Source: Levilactobacillus bambusae (lineage in GTDB: Bacteria; Bacillota; Bacilli; Lactobacillales; Lactobacillaceae). Taken from it: DNA of 64,000 nt. The translations under genes and the position numbers were made by a program. Below the pieces are notes generated by a model. That model had not been told where the DNA came from and did no database searches. It saw only the letters and a program-made list of their open reading frames with translations. Below are positions 42,968 to 52,003 of this stretch, in pieces; the stretch's first letter is position 1, and the number at the start of each line of letters is the position of its first letter. The stretch covers positions 328,747-392,746 of the forward strand of contig NZ_QCXQ01000002.1 in assembly GCF_003124125.1 (NCBI RefSeq), in the 5' to 3' direction.

Positions 42968-44560
42968 CTACTTAGCGTCTTCGTCCAACGTAGCAGCAAT
43001 CTCGGCCTCGTGCCGTTTATTGCCCCGGTACAGTTCGATAATGGTCCAAGCTAACAAGGCCAAGACAAGTACAATCAAAACGTACGCAATGTGATCCGCA
43101 GTCGCCAGTTCATTCGTCGTTGGATTAGCGCCAAAAAATCCTTCAATGGATCTTGGTAGACCAATCATATTAAGGTAGGTTAATCCGATGACAGAAATCC
43201 ACCCAAGCGCCTTAACCCAAGTTGAGTTTTTAAACCGGTCCCCCATTTCTACTGAACTATCCGTCATCATTAGTAATGGTAGCATTGAAAAGGGTAGGGC
43301 AAAGGCCAAGAAGACCTGAGAGTTATTCATTAAGTCATTTAAAGCTCGGTGTTCATCAATGGTACTCTGGCCACTCGTCATTGCTACACAGATAAGAACA
43401 GGGACCACGGAGATTAACCGGGTCACTAAACGGCGGAGCCAAAGCGGCATCTTCATGTGGACGAAACCTTCCATGATTACCTGCCCGGTAAGGGTTCCAG
43501 TAATCGTTGAGTTTTGTCCGGATGCCAATAGGGCAACGGCAAATAGCGTTGAAAGGGCTCCTGATTTAGCTACCGAAATTAACACTGGGTTGCTTAGCAT
43601 ACTGCTGTCAGATAGGGCCTTATACAACCCAAAGAACGACGGATCATCGACGGATCCCGTCTTAAATACGGCAACCCCCATAACCAGAAGCAACGCATTA
43701 ACAACGAATGCTGCTGATAATTGAATATTTGAATCCCACGTTGTAAAGCGAACGTTTTGAGCCACTTCATCTTCGTTGTTGTGGTCAATATCACGAGTTT
43801 GTGAAATTGCGGAGTGCAGGTAAAGGTTATGCGGCATAACCGTGGCCCCAATGATCCCGAGGGCCCCGGATAATGGGGTGTCACCGGCAACCACGGGGTG
43901 AGAAGCAAACGTGCCAGCGGTTGGAATAAAGCCCTTCATCATTTCTGAGATGTTAGGGTTAGATAGGGAAACCTGGTAAACGAAAACCAGTAGGATCACA
44001 ATAATTAAACAAACCACAATGGCTTCAATCTTCCGGAACCCAATCTTCGTTAATAATAGCAAGACCAAAACATCTAACACGGTAATAAAGACTGCAATCA
44101 TGAGCGGGATTCCGAATAACAGGTACAAGGCAATGGCCGCCCCGATAACTTCAGCAATATCCGTTGCCATAATGGCCAGCTCGGTCAGCAACCAGAGAAT
44201 AATCCCTAACGTCTTACTCGTCCGGGCCCGAATCGCTTGAGCCAAATCCATTTGTGTCACAATGCCCAGTTTAGCTGCCATGTATTGTAACAACATCGCG
44301 ATTAAACTCGACATTAAGATCACTGACATGAGGAGGTAGCCAAAATCTTGACCACCCGTAATGGAAGTCGACCAGTTACCTGGATCCATGTACCCCACTG
44401 CGACTAATGCCCCGGGGCCAGAGTAAGCAAGTAATGTCCGCCAGAACCCCTTCCCCTGCGGAACCTTAACCGTTCCGTTAATTTCTTCGAGTGAGCGCCC
44501 GTTCGCATATGAAATCAGCTTATGGGAACGGTGCTTGTTCGTATCATTTCTATCTGCCAT
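42968..44560 (-). CDS. mntH: Nramp-family Mn2+/divalent metal transporter
   Basis: This 530-aa protein has about eleven membrane segments. The metal-site motifs are intact: DPGNW in helix 1 ([11 protein letters not shown]) and MPHNLYLHS in helix 6. It is an H+-coupled Mn2+ (Fe2+) importer; lactobacilli rely on high Mn for oxidative defence. It is divergent from a P-type ATPase gene across a 412-bp gap. Confidence 0.94.
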   Translation of the reverse strand: MADRNDTNKHRSHKLISYANGRSLEEINGTVKVPQGKGFWRTLLAYSGPGALVAVGYMDPGNWSTSITGGQDFGYLLMSVILMSSLIAMLLQYMAAKLGIVTQMDLAQAIRARTSKTLGIILWLLTELAIMATDIAEVIGAAIALYLLFGIPLMIAVFITVLDVLVLLLLTKIGFRKIEAIVVCLIIVILLVFVYQVSLSNPNISEMMKGFIPTAGTFASHPVVAGDTPLSGALGIIGATVMPHNLYLHSAISQTRDIDHNNEDEVAQNVRFTTWDSNIQLSAAFVVNALLLVMGVAVFKTGSVDDPSFFGLYKALSDSSMLSNPVLISVAKSGALSTLFAVALLASGQNSTITGTLTGQVIMEGFVHMKMPLWLRRLVTRLISVVPVLICVAMTSGQSTIDEHRALNDLMNNSQVFLAFALPFSMLPLLMMTDSSVEMGDRFKNSTWVKALGWISVIGLTYLNMIGLPRSIEGFFGANPTTNELATADHIAYVLIVLVLALLAWTIIELYRGNKRHEAEIAATLDEDAK

Positions 44561-44592
44561 GAAATGACCTCCTTCTACTTTTGAACAACCGA

Positions 44593-44621
44593 ATTATAGC
44601 CCAATTATTGGCCTTTGAAAA
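44593..44621 (-). promoter_or_regulatory. Probable mntH promoter with an internal dyad
   Basis: On the minus strand TATAAT (44593-44598) is preceded by a 17-bp spacer and a weak TTTTCA. The spacer contains the dyad CCAATAATTGG (44601-44611), a possible metalloregulator site. A second perfect dyad, GGTGCACC, lies at 44724-44731. Confidence 0.5.
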
Positions 44622-44794
44622 CCCCTTGGCGCCGGACAAAGACGGCCTTTTTGTAATATGGAATCGTTGCCAACACCGTTAAATAGTGATTCATCTAAAT
44701 TAAATTCATTCAAAAATATTTTTGGTGCACCTGAACTTTTAGTTTCCCGACTCAAAAATGCGGGATTAAATAGTGTGGCCTATGTACAAATCGG

Positions 44795-44823
44795 TTGAAT
44801 TCAGATTAACATTTCTGTAGAAT
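44795..44823 (+). promoter_or_regulatory. Promoter of the P-type ATPase gene
   Basis: TTGAAT (44795-44800), an exact 17-bp spacer and TAGAAT (44818-44823) lie about 145 nt before the ATG. The leader contains no yybP-ykoY-like sequence I could recognise. Confidence 0.65.
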
Positions 44824-44972
44824 TCTTCCTACTATACCGCTCAATTTCCGGATAACTTTATTAGGAACGAGCCGGCAGAAAGGCTATGATTAAATTGGAC
44901 GATCGACTCCGACACCGTCGGAACCACCCAAAAGTACATTAATCTAACTATCCAAAGGAGAGCGACACCTAA

Positions 44973-47672
44973 ATGTCAGACAAACCATCGGCCCCAACTG
45001 ATCAGAAAGTTCCACTCTGGGAGCTATCCGAATCCGAACTGGCCAATCGATACGAAACTAACCCAACTACTGGATTAAGCCCAGCTGAAGCCCAACGCCG
45101 GTTAGTTCAAAACGGCCGTAATGAATTGACGGCTAAGAAGCAATCCAACCTGCTGCGGTTCCTCAAACAATTCAACAACAGTATCATTTACATTCTGGCT
45201 GCCGCAGCCATTTTGACGTTCTTTATGCACCACTACTCCGATTCAATTGTCATCTTCCTGGTCATCATCGCGAACGCCTTTATCGGCTACTTTCAGGAAC
45301 GCCAGGCTGATAATGCCCTTGATGCCATCAAGGAAATGCTGGTCACGACCAGCTTTGTCATCCGGGGCGGCCAAAAGCTGGAGCTTGATGCCCGTGACAT
45401 TGTGACGGGTGACCTCGTCAACCTTGAGGCCGGGGATGCCGTTCCAGCTGATATGCGGTTAATCTCGGCCGATAACTTCAACGTTCAGGAATCTGTCTTG
45501 ACCGGGGAAACCAACTCCGTTGAAAAAATTGAGGAGCCCATTGACCAGCGCACCCTTCCGCTAGCCGATCGCCAAAACATGGTGTATGCCTCTACCGCCG
45601 CCACAAGCGGTTCGGCGATGGGAATTGTCACGGCCACCGCGGAGGATACTGAGATTGGGCAAATCCAAGAATCCGTTCAGGACGTTAAGGAAAACGTCAC
45701 TCCGCTCATGAAGAACCTGAATTCCTTAGGGTTGGGCCTTTCCTTAGCCATCGTGGCCATTGCCGTCCTTCTCTTTATTATTGGGCTATTTACCCACGTC
45801 TACAGCCTGCCCACTCTAACCATTGCCATTATTACCATGGTAGTGGGGTCAATGCCTGAAGGCCTCCCAGCTAGCACTTCAGTCGTTCTAGCCATGGGGA
45901 CCAGCCGAATGACGCAACAAAACGTCATCGTCAAGTCTCTGCCAGCGGTCGAAACTTTGGGGGCCGTTGACATCGTTAATACCGATAAAACCGGGACCTT
46001 GACGAAGAATGAAATGACCGTAACAAAGATCGTAACAACCGGTGGCACCTACGACGTCACGGGGGTTGGTTACGATAGTCACGGCGGAATCGATTTTAAC
46101 GGTTCCTTGTTGTTAAACGGCGAACCCGTTAACTGGGTGAAGGAACCAGACATTGCTGAAATTGTTAACATTGCGGGTCAAACCACAGACGCTGAACTAC
46201 ACGAAGAAGACGGTAAGTGGATTCTGACGGGTGAACCAACCGATGGCGCCTTAACCACTCTCTTTCGGAAGATGGCAGGCCAGGACCCCGAGGTTCATGA
46301 AATCGACTCCCTGCCGTTTGATTCAGCGTTCCGGTACTCCGCTCGGTTAGTGGACGACCATGGTCAAACCCGCTTGTTGGTCAAGGGGGCTCCGATGGCC
46401 TTGATGGACCTTGCGGAAAAACACGGTATGACCGTTGATTCAGATTACTGGATCGAAAGTACTTCAAAGCTGGCTAAGCAGGGCCTGCGAATCGTTGCCT
46501 TGGCTGCCCAGCCCGTTCCCGAGGGTACGGACACGATTGAACCCGATATGATCGGGGATAATCTGACGATCTTTGGAATGGTTGGAATTATTGATCCTCC
46601 CCGTGAAGAAGCATCCCGGGCCATTGATGATCTCCGCCGGGCCGGTATTCAAGTTAAAATGATTACCGGGGATAACCCTGATACCGCTGGAGCAATTGCC
46701 AAACAGCTCCACTTAGCGAGTGAAATTAAGGTCGTTACGGGACCTGAAATTGACGCTATGGGAGATGCTGAACTAAAGGCCCACGTTGATGATTACAACG
46801 TGTTTGCCCGGACAACTCCAGCTAATAAACTACAAATTATTCAAGCCCAACAGGCTAACGGTCACGTTGTTTCAATGACCGGGGACGGGGTTAATGATGC
46901 CCCATCCCTGAAACAAGCCGATATTGGTGTCTCCATGGGGATCAAGGGAACGGAAGTGGCTAAGGAATCTGCCAATATGGTACTAGCGGATGATAACTTT
47001 GCCGATATCGTTTCGGCCGTCCGTGAAGGGCGCCACGTGTTCGATAACATCCGTAAAACCATCCGATTCTTACTCCCAACCAGTTTTGCCGAAGGATTAA
47101 TTGTCGTGATTAGTATGATTCTGGGACAGGAACTACCACTATATCCGACGCAGCTGCTGTGGATTAACATGGTTTCAGCTTTAACTATCCAGTTTGCCTT
47201 CATCTTTGAGCCGCCAGAAGCCGGAATTATGTCGCGACCACCCCGTAACGTCCAAGAGGGAATTTTAAAGCGCTCCGACATTATTGAGATCTTTTACGTT
47301 TCCCTCCTCATTTCCGGCCTTGGAATTCTAGCCTACGACCTGCTCACGGGCGCTGGTCTCTCTAACGTTATGGCGTCCACGATGACCCTTAACATTGTGA
47401 TCTTCGGAAAGATTTTTTACCTGTTCAACCTCCGGAGTCCCTATCCCGTGGTTTCCAAGCACTTCTTTGAAAACCGCATGGCCTTCATAATCGTTGGGTT
47501 GCTAATTGTCCTGCAAATCGGCATTATCTACCTGCCGTTCATGCAGGAAATCTTCCACACGGCCTCCATTAACTTCTGGTACGGCTGGGGAATTCCTACG
47601 CTAGCCGGATTTGTCGTTCTAGTGGTTACCGAATGCGTTAAATTAATCCACATTCGCCGGGCCCTACGATAA
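44973..47672 (+). CDS. P2-type cation-transporting ATPase (Ca2+/Mn2+-like)
   Basis: This 899-aa pump of the P2 class has about ten membrane helices. Motifs in order: actuator TGE (SVLTGETNS), PEGLP in helix 4 (GSMPEGLPASTS), phosphorylation site DKTGTLTKNEM, P-domain MITGDNPDTA, and TGDGVNDAPSLKQADIGVSMG. PEGLP and domain order match bacterial Ca2+-ATPases and CtpF-like pumps. Divergence from mntH suggests divalent metal export. The ion cannot be read from sequence. Confidence 0.92.
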   Translation: MSDKPSAPTDQKVPLWELSESELANRYETNPTTGLSPAEAQRRLVQNGRNELTAKKQSNLLRFLKQFNNSIIYILAAAAILTFFMHHYSDSIVIFLVIIANAFIGYFQERQADNALDAIKEMLVTTSFVIRGGQKLELDARDIVTGDLVNLEAGDAVPADMRLISADNFNVQESVLTGETNSVEKIEEPIDQRTLPLADRQNMVYASTAATSGSAMGIVTATAEDTEIGQIQESVQDVKENVTPLMKNLNSLGLGLSLAIVAIAVLLFIIGLFTHVYSLPTLTIAIITMVVGSMPEGLPASTSVVLAMGTSRMTQQNVIVKSLPAVETLGAVDIVNTDKTGTLTKNEMTVTKIVTTGGTYDVTGVGYDSHGGIDFNGSLLLNGEPVNWVKEPDIAEIVNIAGQTTDAELHEEDGKWILTGEPTDGALTTLFRKMAGQDPEVHEIDSLPFDSAFRYSARLVDDHGQTRLLVKGAPMALMDLAEKHGMTVDSDYWIESTSKLAKQGLRIVALAAQPVPEGTDTIEPDMIGDNLTIFGMVGIIDPPREEASRAIDDLRRAGIQVKMITGDNPDTAGAIAKQLHLASEIKVVTGPEIDAMGDAELKAHVDDYNVFARTTPANKLQIIQAQQANGHVVSMTGDGVNDAPSLKQADIGVSMGIKGTEVAKESANMVLADDNFADIVSAVREGRHVFDNIRKTIRFLLPTSFAEGLIVVISMILGQELPLYPTQLLWINMVSALTIQFAFIFEPPEAGIMSRPPRNVQEGILKRSDIIEIFYVSLLISGLGILAYDLLTGAGLSNVMASTMTLNIVIFGKIFYLFNLRSPYPVVSKHFFENRMAFIIVGLLIVLQIGIIYLPFMQEIFHTASINFWYGWGIPTLAGFVVLVVTECVKLIHIRRALR

Positions 47673-47746
47673 ATTGACGAGCGTTATCACCCCCCTTTTT
47701 TTCCGCAACGAGTATGATGAAGAAAAGCACAGGGGGAGATATTAAT

Positions 47747-47989
47747 ATGACAAAACACAAAAAGGTGCAATCAGTAAAACTTCACTTAGACCCAAAAACA
47801 AAGAAACAGGCCAGTAAATTAATGGCCGAATACGGTATGACCCTAGAGGACTACCTCAAAATGACACTGAGTGCCTCCATCATGCTTAACCAGCCGCTCG
47901 GGATTGGTAACGCAGATACATCCCGGTTAAGTTCGACCCAGCAAAGTCAGGTCACGACTGAAAAACCAGAGGAAGATGACCCTAAGTAA
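47747..47989 (+). CDS. RelB/DinJ-like ribbon-helix-helix protein without a toxin partner
   Basis: This 80-aa protein has a DinJ/RelB-type N-terminal half (VKLHLDPKTKKQASKLMAEY, then GMTLEDYLKMTLSAS), a ribbon-helix-helix DNA-binding pattern. The acidic, Ser/Thr/Gln-rich tail (EKPEEDDPK) is unlike usual antitoxins. No YafQ/RelE toxin frame follows; a terminator comes 5 nt later. The ATG at 47747 follows GGGGGAG. It is either an orphan antitoxin or a small regulator. Confidence 0.7.
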   Translation: MTKHKKVQSVKLHLDPKTKKQASKLMAEYGMTLEDYLKMTLSASIMLNQPLGIGNADTSRLSSTQQSQVTTEKPEEDDPK

Positions 47990-47994
47990 GGGGC

Positions 47995-48041
47995 AAAAAA
48001 GGTGCCCACCAACGAATAACTCGTTGGTGGGCACCTTTTTT
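47995..48041. terminator. Terminator between RHH and thioredoxin-like genes
   Basis: AAAAAAGGTGCCCACCAACGA pairs almost perfectly with TCGTTGGTGGGCACCTTTTTT. The lower stem GGTGCCC/GGGCACC matches the terminator at 31383-31427. Confidence 0.92.
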
Positions 48042-48045
48042 ACAT

Positions 48046-48366
48046 TTAGGCTACCGTATCAATAAAGGTTTCAACTTCTTGCCGTGTCTTCCGGTCACCG
48101 TTAACAAACCGACCGACTTCGTTGCCATGATCGTAAGCGATAAAGCTTGGAATTCCCATGACCCCTAATTCACCCGCTAGATCGATGTTTTCATCCCGAT
48201 CAACTAAAAGGAAGTGGTACTGTGGGTACTCCGCTTCAATCTCAGGCATTACCGGTTTAATGAAGTTACAGTCTGGGCACCAATCTGCGCTAAAGAAGAG
48301 CATGTAGTGGCCGTCCTTAATTCGGTCCTTAAGTTCGGCCGCCGTCATTTGTGGTAATTTTTCCAT
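48046..48366 (-). CDS. Thioredoxin-like protein (WCPDC)
   Basis: This 106-aa thioredoxin-fold protein has the active-site variant FFSADWCPDCNFIKPV and the cis-Pro loop VMGIPSFIAY. WCxDC proteins are common as accessory thiol reductases in lactobacilli. Target unknown. Confidence 0.9.
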   Translation of the reverse strand: MEKLPQMTAAELKDRIKDGHYMLFFSADWCPDCNFIKPVMPEIEAEYPQYHFLLVDRDENIDLAGELGVMGIPSFIAYDHGNEVGRFVNGDRKTRQEVETFIDTVA

Positions 48367-48628
48367 TTATATCCCCCCAGAAGGTTTACTGACTTCGATT
48401 AATTAATGAGGTAAGTATACTCAAATCAGAATGGAATTGCAATCATTTTACTTATTTTTTATCAGTAAAATGATTCGTCACAAAAACTTCACGAATTTGG
48501 GCAAACTTCGGTCACATTTACCCCGTATGATAAGACTTATTAAGATACCAATGAATTCGTAAAAGCGCTAGACAAACCGCTTGATCGATTCTGTTAGCCT
48601 CATTTTGGTTATGAAGGGAGTGGCCTGC

Positions 48629-49372
48629 TTGCTATCGTTGCCTGATGAAATTCTGCAACTAAACCGGGTTGCCCGTAACTTACACGGGGAACCACTCTTT
48701 TTGGACGTTAATTTATCCGTTCGACGCGGCGAAACCGTTGCAATTATTGGATGTACCCCCGCCATGAGCCACGCACTGGACCAGCTTCTTTTAGGTCAGT
48801 GTCAACCCCACTTCGGAAGAATTCTGTTCGACGGGCGGGAGTTAACCCAAACTAATCCCCGAATCAGTTTAATTGACGGCCACGGCCGACTGTCGGGTTG
48901 GGCATCCACCGTCAAAAATATTTTAATCAAAACGGGGCACCGAAAACGGGAAGATGCCTTCTCCGCCCTCTCAAAAATCAACGCGGAACCGCTTATTCAA
49001 CAGTCGGTTAACCAGTTGACCGTTCCTCAACAACTGCAAATTAAAATTGCCCACGCCTTGGTGACCGCCCCCAAACTGCTAGTGTGGGACCATCCCTTTA
49101 CCGGCCTGACTAGCGAGGACCGGTTCGAACGTCAGATTCGACTGCGCTTTTTAGGCCGGCAGGAATCTCTCACCCAAATTTTAATGACGGACGATTTACA
49201 CGAGGCCATCCACGTGGCCGATCGAATTGTTCTATTTGCTCATCAAACGGTCCTCTTTGAGGAACCTGGACTATCACTGGCTGACCGGGAAAACCCGATT
49301 AAGGTCACCCAGCTGGCTAACCGGCTGACCACGATTCTGAACGGCGATACGGTGACCTTTCAAACACCCTAA
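48629..49372 (+). CDS. Catalytically degenerate ABC ATPase-like protein
   Basis: This 247-aa protein aligns along its length with SsuB/TauB-type ABC ATPases but has lost every catalytic motif. Walker A is GCTPAMSHA (Lys replaced by Ser). The signature LSGGQ is LTVPQ. The DE of Walker B is DH (LLVWDHPFTGL), and the His switch is MTDD. The frame is intact and the ends are normal (ADRIVLFAHQ). No permease is adjacent. The TTG at 48629 has AAGGGAG 8 nt upstream. It probably cannot hydrolyse ATP; a regulatory or structural role is possible. Confidence 0.8.
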   Translation: MLSLPDEILQLNRVARNLHGEPLFLDVNLSVRRGETVAIIGCTPAMSHALDQLLLGQCQPHFGRILFDGRELTQTNPRISLIDGHGRLSGWASTVKNILIKTGHRKREDAFSALSKINAEPLIQQSVNQLTVPQQLQIKIAHALVTAPKLLVWDHPFTGLTSEDRFERQIRLRFLGRQESLTQILMTDDLHEAIHVADRIVLFAHQTVLFEEPGLSLADRENPIKVTQLANRLTTILNGDTVTFQTP

Positions 49373-49395
49373 TCCTTAACTGGTTAGGGTGTTTT
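49362..49395 (+). terminator. Terminator overlapping the degenerate ABC gene's stop
   Basis: ACACCCTAA pairs with TTAGGGTGT and is followed by TTTTC. The stop codon TAA is inside the 5' arm. Confidence 0.8.
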
Positions 49396-49431
49396 CGTGC
49401 TACACTGAAGCTACCAAAGGAGGGATCGTTA

Positions 49432-50223
49432 ATGCCGCCATACTTGGTTTTTTCAGATATTGATGATACGTTACTCGTTCGGCAGCACGAAGTTACCCCG
49501 TTCACGAAGGCCGCGGTTGACCGATTGAACGGCCGCAACGTCCAGTTTTATGTGGCGACCGGACGTTTCTATCCGCTTGCGCAACATGTCGCCGACCAAT
49601 TTCAGTCCCCCGTGCGAGTTCTCTGTTCCAACGGAGCAGTCTATCAGCTCGGTAATCAGCTAATCACCCACGAAATTCCCAGCGAAACCGTTCGGCAGGT
49701 GTTGGCACTCATACCTAATTCTCGGTGCCGACTCTTTTTCTTCTCCGTCACGACCCTCTACTATACGGGTCAGGAACCACCCTACGCTGATCAAGCCAAC
49801 ATCATCCGCCTTTCTTCGCTGCACACGGTTCCGGTCACCCACATGATCCCCGCCATGCAAACGGGGATTACGAACGGTGTTATTACGGGCGACCCCATGG
49901 ATTTAAAGGCCCTCGCAACTCAAATAAGACTGACAACGAACCTGCACCTATCGAGTTCCGGCGATCATAACCTGGAACTCATTCCAAACGGAATCGACAA
50001 AGGCACCGCCGTAAAGGCCATTCAAAAAGCCACCCGCATTGACGCTGCGCATACGTTTGCTTTCGGAGATGGGTTAAATGATTTGGGGATGTTTCAGGCC
50101 GCCGATCTCAGTGTCGCCGTTGCCAACGCCAAACCAGAAGTCAAAGCCGCCGCGAAGTTCATTGCCCCCGCCGTTACTGAGAACGGGCTAGCTAAGTTTC
50201 TGCTTAACTATTTTCATCTATAG
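49432..50223 (+). CDS. Cof-type HAD-superfamily phosphatase
   Basis: This 263-aa enzyme has motif I VFSDIDDTLL (nucleophile Asp), motif II YVATGR, motif III Lys in NGIDKGTAVKAI, and motif IV FGDGLNDLGMF, the Cof/type IIB HAD pattern. It dephosphorylates sugar phosphates or nucleotides; substrate unknown. An AAGGAGGG site precedes the ATG. Its TAG stop leads directly into the R1 tandem. Confidence 0.9.
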   Translation: MPPYLVFSDIDDTLLVRQHEVTPFTKAAVDRLNGRNVQFYVATGRFYPLAQHVADQFQSPVRVLCSNGAVYQLGNQLITHEIPSETVRQVLALIPNSRCRLFFFSVTTLYYTGQEPPYADQANIIRLSSLHTVPVTHMIPAMQTGITNGVITGDPMDLKALATQIRLTTNLHLSSSGDHNLELIPNGIDKGTAVKAIQKATRIDAAHTFAFGDGLNDLGMFQAADLSVAVANAKPEVKAAAKFIAPAVTENGLAKFLLNYFHL

Positions 50224-50341
50224 GGTGTGGAACTTCTCGCTTACTTTCGAGGATTAACGGGGCACCCCAAAAATACTGGGTTTTAGTATTATTGGGGTGC
50301 TTGGTTAACCGCAGAAAGTTGAGAAGTGGAACCCGACTAAA
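50222..50341 (+). repeat. R1 structured module, copy a
   Basis: It begins inside the stop codon of the HAD gene. AGGGTGTGGAA, arm CTTCTC, ACTTTC, GAGGATTAACG, inner hairpin (GCACCCCAA...ATACTGGGTTTTAGTAT...TTGGGGTGC), GGTTAACCGC, GAAAGT, GAGAAG, GTGGAACCCGACTAA. All arms pair. Confidence 0.85.
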
Positions 50342-50461
50342 AGGGTGTGGAATCACTCGGGAGATCTTGAGGAATAACGTAAGAAACAAAATATGCTGGG
50401 TTTTAGCATAATTTGTTTCTTGGGTTATCCGCAGAGAGCTGAGTGACGGAACCCGACTAAA
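50342..50461 (+). repeat. R1 structured module, copy b
   Basis: This is an exact 120-bp tandem partner of copy a. Same unpaired blocks, different arms: TCACTC/GAGTGA, GAATAAC/GTTATC, GAAACAAA/TTTGTTTC, and ATGCT-GGGTTTT-AGCAT at the tip. It ends GGAACCCGACTAA. Confidence 0.85.
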
Positions 50462-50518
50462 TAAGGCCAATGACCAATCCGATCAAAATAGAATCGGACC
50501 TGATCATTGACCTCATTT
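50461..50518 (+). terminator. Hairpin closing the R1 tandem
   Basis: AAATAAGGCCAATGA pairs with TCATTGACCTCATTTT, with an inner TCCGAT/ATCGGA stem. The junction CCGACTAAATAAG is identical to that in R2 copy b. The remaining 50 nt to the next gene hold nothing I can name. Confidence 0.7.
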
Positions 50519-50570
50519 TGCATGGGCATAATGGCTCACATTTCATCTTATTAATTGCGCTCTATTATCA

Positions 50571-52001
50571 TCATTCTTCGTACCACCGTCGAACGTCATC
50601 AACGGTCGGCTTAGGTAAGTAGCGGAATATCCGCCGTACCGGCCGGCCGCTGGTTTCAAGGTAGATTACTAAATCTGCCATCTGACGGTTCGAGAACGCC
50701 GTATGAATCGTTTCTAGCTGGTGGATGTTGGCTTTGGGGTAAAATTCCTGTTCCGTGGTCAGCCACCGGGTAGTCTGCGTCACAATCAACCGGTCATTTA
50801 ACAATTGAACGTTCGTGTGCCGCCCCCGTAAGATCGCTGAGGGGACTAAGAAGGCAAATAAAATGGCGGACAGCAACCCCCATAGTCCATTTAACATCAC
50901 CAAGGGAATCATGACGAGCATACCCGCAATGACCACGTTACGAACGTTACACCCCAACGTTTGCCGGTCAACGGGGATTTGTTTGACCCGTTGAAACGGA
51001 ATCTCAGGGAAGAAATTTGTTAGGAACAACGGCAATTCGAGTCCGCTAATAACCGGCATAATGAGAACGGTATGGGTTCTTTGCCGCGTTTGATCGGCAA
51101 CGATTAGCTGCACGGAAGCCATGTGGCGAATTCGTCTGATCAGTGGACGTTTAACCCGAATCGCTACAATCTGATCCAGGGGGATTTGAACGGATTTACG
51201 CCGAAAGAACCCCCGGGTGGTAATCATCATGGTCTCCCGCTTTTCGAGCCGAAACCCGTAGTAACGGCTGACCATGGTTAACGTCGCCACCACGTAAACC
51301 ACCAAGAAGATACCTAAGCTCATCAGCAGAGCCAACGTTGTGCCAATGGTCCCCATGTACCGGCTTAAAAAGGTCATCATCCACGCTCGCACGGGGTGGC
51401 TGAGCCGACTAGTCACTAAGGCAATAATTGCAAGAATGAACAAAAAGGACGGGGACGTCATGGCGTACCGCCACAGTTCCATGGGGTGAATTAAGTAGGT
51501 AGGCTGATTAATGGACTTTGACCGAGTTGTAACGGGAGATTTAATGGCTAGTCGCTTGACGACTGCTCCTAGCTGGGCCTCGGGAATCCCTGGTAGCGTA
51601 AAGTTATCGTCCTCATCCGTCTGACTTTCAATGGTCAGCGTCAAAATGACCGTGTGAAACGGTCGCATGTACCACGGCTGCCGGGTCGAAAAGCCCGTGA
51701 TCCGATCATACGAAATATCCGTCACATCCTGTAAAATCAACCCCGTATTAATCATTAAGGCATCCCGCTTAAAGAGGTACCACAACGAGAAGTACTTCTC
51801 GAGGGGCCCTAACAACAGAACAATTCCCACGGCAATAGCTATGACCCAGGCTAACCACGCAGGAATTAAATGCTGAACCGTTAGGGGAATTAATGAAATT
51901 AACCCAAAGATAATGGGAATGGTCCAGTTCGTCACCTGATCCTGAATAAAACTCAGGAGGGCAACCGGACTTAGTCGGTGTGGAACTTGTTCCTCTGGCA
52001 A
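50571..52001 (-). CDS. PH-domain membrane protein (YdbT-like)
   Basis: This 476-aa membrane protein of the bacterial PH (bPH2) class has hydrophobic segments near residues 28-70, 180-240 and 365-400, alternating with PH modules (LINTGLILQDVTDISYDRIT-like, TTRGFFRRKSVQIPLDQIVA). YdbS/YdbT proteins are linked to resistance to other species' antimicrobials in Bacillus; the role here is unknown. Its usual YdbS partner is missing. The TTG start lies 2 nt after the previous gene's stop, with GGAGAGGGGG upstream. Confidence 0.8.
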   Translation of the reverse strand: MPEEQVPHRLSPVALLSFIQDQVTNWTIPIIFGLISLIPLTVQHLIPAWLAWVIAIAVGIVLLLGPLEKYFSLWYLFKRDALMINTGLILQDVTDISYDRITGFSTRQPWYMRPFHTVILTLTIESQTDEDDNFTLPGIPEAQLGAVVKRLAIKSPVTTRSKSINQPTYLIHPMELWRYAMTSPSFLFILAIIALVTSRLSHPVRAWMMTFLSRYMGTIGTTLALLMSLGIFLVVYVVATLTMVSRYYGFRLEKRETMMITTRGFFRRKSVQIPLDQIVAIRVKRPLIRRIRHMASVQLIVADQTRQRTHTVLIMPVISGLELPLFLTNFFPEIPFQRVKQIPVDRQTLGCNVRNVVIAGMLVMIPLVMLNGLWGLLSAILFAFLVPSAILRGRHTNVQLLNDRLIVTQTTRWLTTEQEFYPKANIHQLETIHTAFSNRQMADLVIYLETSGRPVRRIFRYLPKPTVDDVRRWYEE

Positions 52002-52003
52002 TG

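Noticed and set aside
44830-44972. yybP-ykoY Mn riboswitch before the P-type ATPase
   Set aside because: The expected conserved GGGGAGTAG-type core and matching loop were not found in the leader.
50222-50341. T-box riboswitch, suggested by GTGGAACC-like text in R1
   Set aside because: There is no specifier loop or stem I structure, the module follows stop codons rather than preceding aminoacyl-tRNA or amino-acid genes, and the T-box core AGGGTGGNACCGCG is not present.
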